NCBI RefSeq assembly: GCF_000143415.4
Contig: NW_003314309.1
Span: 987,996-1,051,995, forward strand
Direction: 5' to 3'
Origin: Selaginella moellendorffii
Taxonomy: Eukaryota; Streptophyta; Lycopodiopsida; Selaginellales; Selaginellaceae
Length of the DNA: 64,000 bases
Below, in pieces: positions 61,300 to 64,000 of this stretch; positions within the stretch are counted from its first letter, which is position 1, and every line of letters begins with the position of its first letter. The notes below the pieces were generated by a model that saw only the letters and a list, made by a program, of their open reading frames with translations, did no database searches and was not told the DNA's origin. A program made the translations under genes and the position numbers.

Positions 61300-64000
61300 C
61301 CAAATTTATATGCGCTATAATAACAAACAACTCCAAAATTCCCTCCCTACAACACTAGAAAATGGGACAACTTTGGATAAGCTTCCCTCTCTAGACACTC
61401 TAAACCTTCTTCCAACACACTTACATTGCTACTACAAATTTAGGAATACTATTAGACTATGGCTATTCACAAGCTATAAAAAAATTTATCTCAAAACACA
61501 CTCTCTTCTTTCTAAAAAAAACTTATTCCTTGGAGTGAGACCTAACTTGACATCTTTCACTCCATCCTTTTCTAGAGTTAAAATCCTTGTGATGTTTATA
61601 ATGCCCACCATCTCCTAAAAGCTTGGATTATTGTCCCAAATTTTTGCCCTCCTTACCTTGTTTGTGATCTTTTTAAACTCATCCAAGTTCCCTAGATTGC
61701 CTCATTCTTAATTCTCCTACTAAAATCTTAAAGATTCCTTAAATTTTGCCATCTAGCATACTATTGTCTACATTATTTGCCATGTGGATTTAACCATACT
61801 TTACTATTTCCATCCTTAATCTAGTACAATTATATTGCCTTACCCATCTCTAGAAAGTTGTGATAACAAGGGATGTTAGAAACAAGGATATAGGAGTTAA
61901 AAAATGTAAGTATAATGAGGATACAAAAGAACTCTACATGTTCTAATTCTTTTTCAACTATTAGGATTTCCTTTTCAATTGCTAATATAATTAAGTTCCT
62001 TTGAATTCCACTATCAATTTTCACCTCTTTCAAGATGTTTTAGTTTCGTGACCTTGTTACCCCTACTACTCCTTTTGCATAGACTTCTTTTTGATACCAC
62101 ACTTTGTAGTGTACTCACATTAGTTCCATTTATAATCTCCTTTATGTCCAACTGATTTCATCTTATTGAAGCCTTCATGTCCCCAGGTCTCTTCCAACTA
62201 CATTCTTTATAAAGGGGTTTGCTCTTCTCCTTCTTTCAAGTCTTGGCTTACTTTGAGTAGTATTCTTTTGCCTTCCTAATGTTTAATATCATAAATTTTG
62301 CCATAAAAACCTTTCCCATATATTTTTCTCTTTAGAAAATATTACTTCCTACCATTCTTTAGCCATTTTAATTATTTGCATACCCATATTTTCCTCTTGA
62401 ATGGTTATTTCTTTCTTCAACTATTTGATCTCATATTTAAACTTATTAGTGTCTTCCACTATTATTTCTAATTTAAATCTTTGTTCTTGAGCATTTGTAC
62501 CACGTGATCCTTATGAGTATACAACATCTCAAACTTCTTTGTTGTCTTTTGATTGAAGATGGCAAAAAATTTACTACTTTCATGAGTAACTTTTAAATAC
62601 TAAAGCAATTTTCTACAAAAATTTATTGTTTTTTAAGTATCCTCCAACTCCATCCACTTTCCTATTACCCCCCTTAAGAATCTCAATCTCCTTTCTTAAA
62701 AGCTTTATATTAAAATTTTTATATTTCTAGCATTTCACTATCAACTCCCTTATATACTCTGTGAGCTAATAAATGATGGTCAAATGTTCTTCATCTCTCC
62801 TTTACACAACTTTTATGAGAAATCTCATTTTGAAGATCCATCACAAACTTTTTTTCTTATATCCTTATACTTCAAAAACATCCATAGATAGATGTTATTG
62901 GATCACTACAGCCATGATCTTTTTAATTATTACCCAAGTTTTGAATATGGTAGGTTCCTCCATATCCCTAAAAGAGTATATCTAAAAAACCAATTTAAAA
63001 CCTCTCTTTTATGTATTTTTTTTGAATTTCTAACTTCATTTTCATAGAGAGCTCCATAAAATAGTATTCCACTTGTTCTAGTCAAATAAATGCACCCAGG
63101 CAAGAATGCCACTATTGGTTGTTGCATGTTACACTTTATATTTGGAATTTCCTCTCATTCCTAAAAATCTTCAAGAATCTCTTCCTCCTTGGCCTCATTG
63201 AGTATCTTTTGTAAATAAAGATCTTTTATTTTCTTTCATATACCTAAAGTTAATATAAAAAATGCTCATAAGCATTTCCAAGCTAACTGAATCTCCACTT
63301 GAAGTGTTATTTTAAATCTAAGGCCTTATGTTGGTCATAGTAAAATGGCTTTTATGTATTGTGTCAAGACCTCTCTTTTACCTAGGAGATTCTAGAGAAG
63401 GAGATGTTATCTTATCTCAAGATCCTCTATAATTACTTTTAAATTGACCTTTTCATGTTTATTGATAAGTGATCCTTCTTTATTCATCTTACTTCATGAT
63501 CTCCCACGCCTTAAATCCCTTTAATTCCCTTTTTCCTTACTTAAATCATACTTCTTTGATTTTTTGGGTGAGGGCTTTACCTTTGCACTCACAACCTGTT
63601 TTTTTGGACAATTTAACTCCCCTACTCTTGCTCTATATGTTTTTTTATAAGATTCTTCTTACAAGTGTTTTCCTCATGGGGCATTTTATACATGTTAGTG
63701 GCAATGCCTCCTCTAACTCATCTCAACCATTGATTTTATGTCCTTTCACATTAAAAGAATTCATTCCTTATGCCATATGTTTGTTTGTCTATTATTTTTT
63801 TGTTTATTTATCTTCCTTACTTCTCTCATGCTCTTCTTGATGCTTTTTTATGATATGGTACAATATCCCATTAAGCACAAGGGAATAATTATCTCTTGTG
63901 CTACCGGTCCTATTCTTTATTCCTAAATCTTTGTTTTAATTACCATTGTGAATGTCCTTACAAACTTCTTAGCAAGCCTATCACTCTCGGCTAATATATG
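61300..64000. other. pyrimidine-rich, AT-rich terminal stretch
   Basis: Strong C+T bias on + with only short frames. It may be a decayed repeat whose purine-rich strand is -, as in the LINE ORF1 region at 14.6-16.6 kb, but I found no alignable block. Confidence 0.35.

Overview
The window looks like nuclear DNA of a land plant, most likely a lycophyte such as Selaginella. It has long PPR genes, spliceosomal introns of only about 36-64 nt, a mitochondrial ribosomal protein gene with a targeting peptide, and layers of nested plant-type transposons. There are two assembly gaps (13743-14219 and 48987-49086). Host genes sit only at the two ends. About 47 kb in the middle is mobile DNA.

Left end (1-5.6 kb): a 5'-truncated PPR gene, a complete two-exon PPR gene, and a broken Fic-domain gene. 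Right end (52.4-59.7 kb): an intact Fic gene, a small two-exon gene of unknown function, a decayed copy of the complete PPR gene, a three-exon mS41/IGR-motif gene, and a secreted cysteine-rich protein. At the left the PPR is intact and the Fic broken; at the right the reverse holds.

Middle: a decayed Ty3/gypsy element on + (about 5.7-10.9 kb) and a relative on - (about 49.9-52.0 kb) flank the rest. The left copy carries a young TRIM (7696-8590) and a solo TRIM LTR (6832-6993). The right copy preserves both empty sites. A second TRIM lies at 12842-13506. An L1-type LINE (about 14.2-49.8 kb, +) has been split by two insertions. The first is a 23.1-kb Mutator-like element (MULE, 16691-39780) with a 9-bp target duplication CCAATAGGG. 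The second is a 7.6-kb LARD-type LTR element (40262-47867) with target duplication CATGG and 1.75-kb LTRs full of 12-bp tandem repeats.

Most interesting part: the MULE transposase gene is itself split by an 11.95-kb TIR element (20022-31974), here called element A. It has 24-bp terminal inverted repeats (one mismatch) and a 4-bp AAAT target duplication; removing it rejoins the MULE reading frame. Element A carries a DDE-type transposase-like gene (DUF7869-like) on -. Divergent from it is a long intron-containing + gene that strings together a ParB/sulfiredoxin-fold domain, a degenerate beta-class DNA-methyltransferase-like domain, acidic and Pro/Thr-rich linkers and an FCP1/HAD-like domain. 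About 24 copies of a 22-bp palindrome (half-site ATGGCATGAGG followed by its reverse complement) are scattered through element A, several inside its short introns, and I see none outside it. A paralogous ParB-methyltransferase gene with a canonical methyltransferase motif I (33.3-36.9 kb) lies in the rest of the MULE with small zinc-binding-type proteins. I infer that element A is a large self-contained DNA transposon whose ParB-like, methyltransferase-like or transposase-like proteins may act on the palindromes. All family assignments were made by eye from motifs; no database search was possible.
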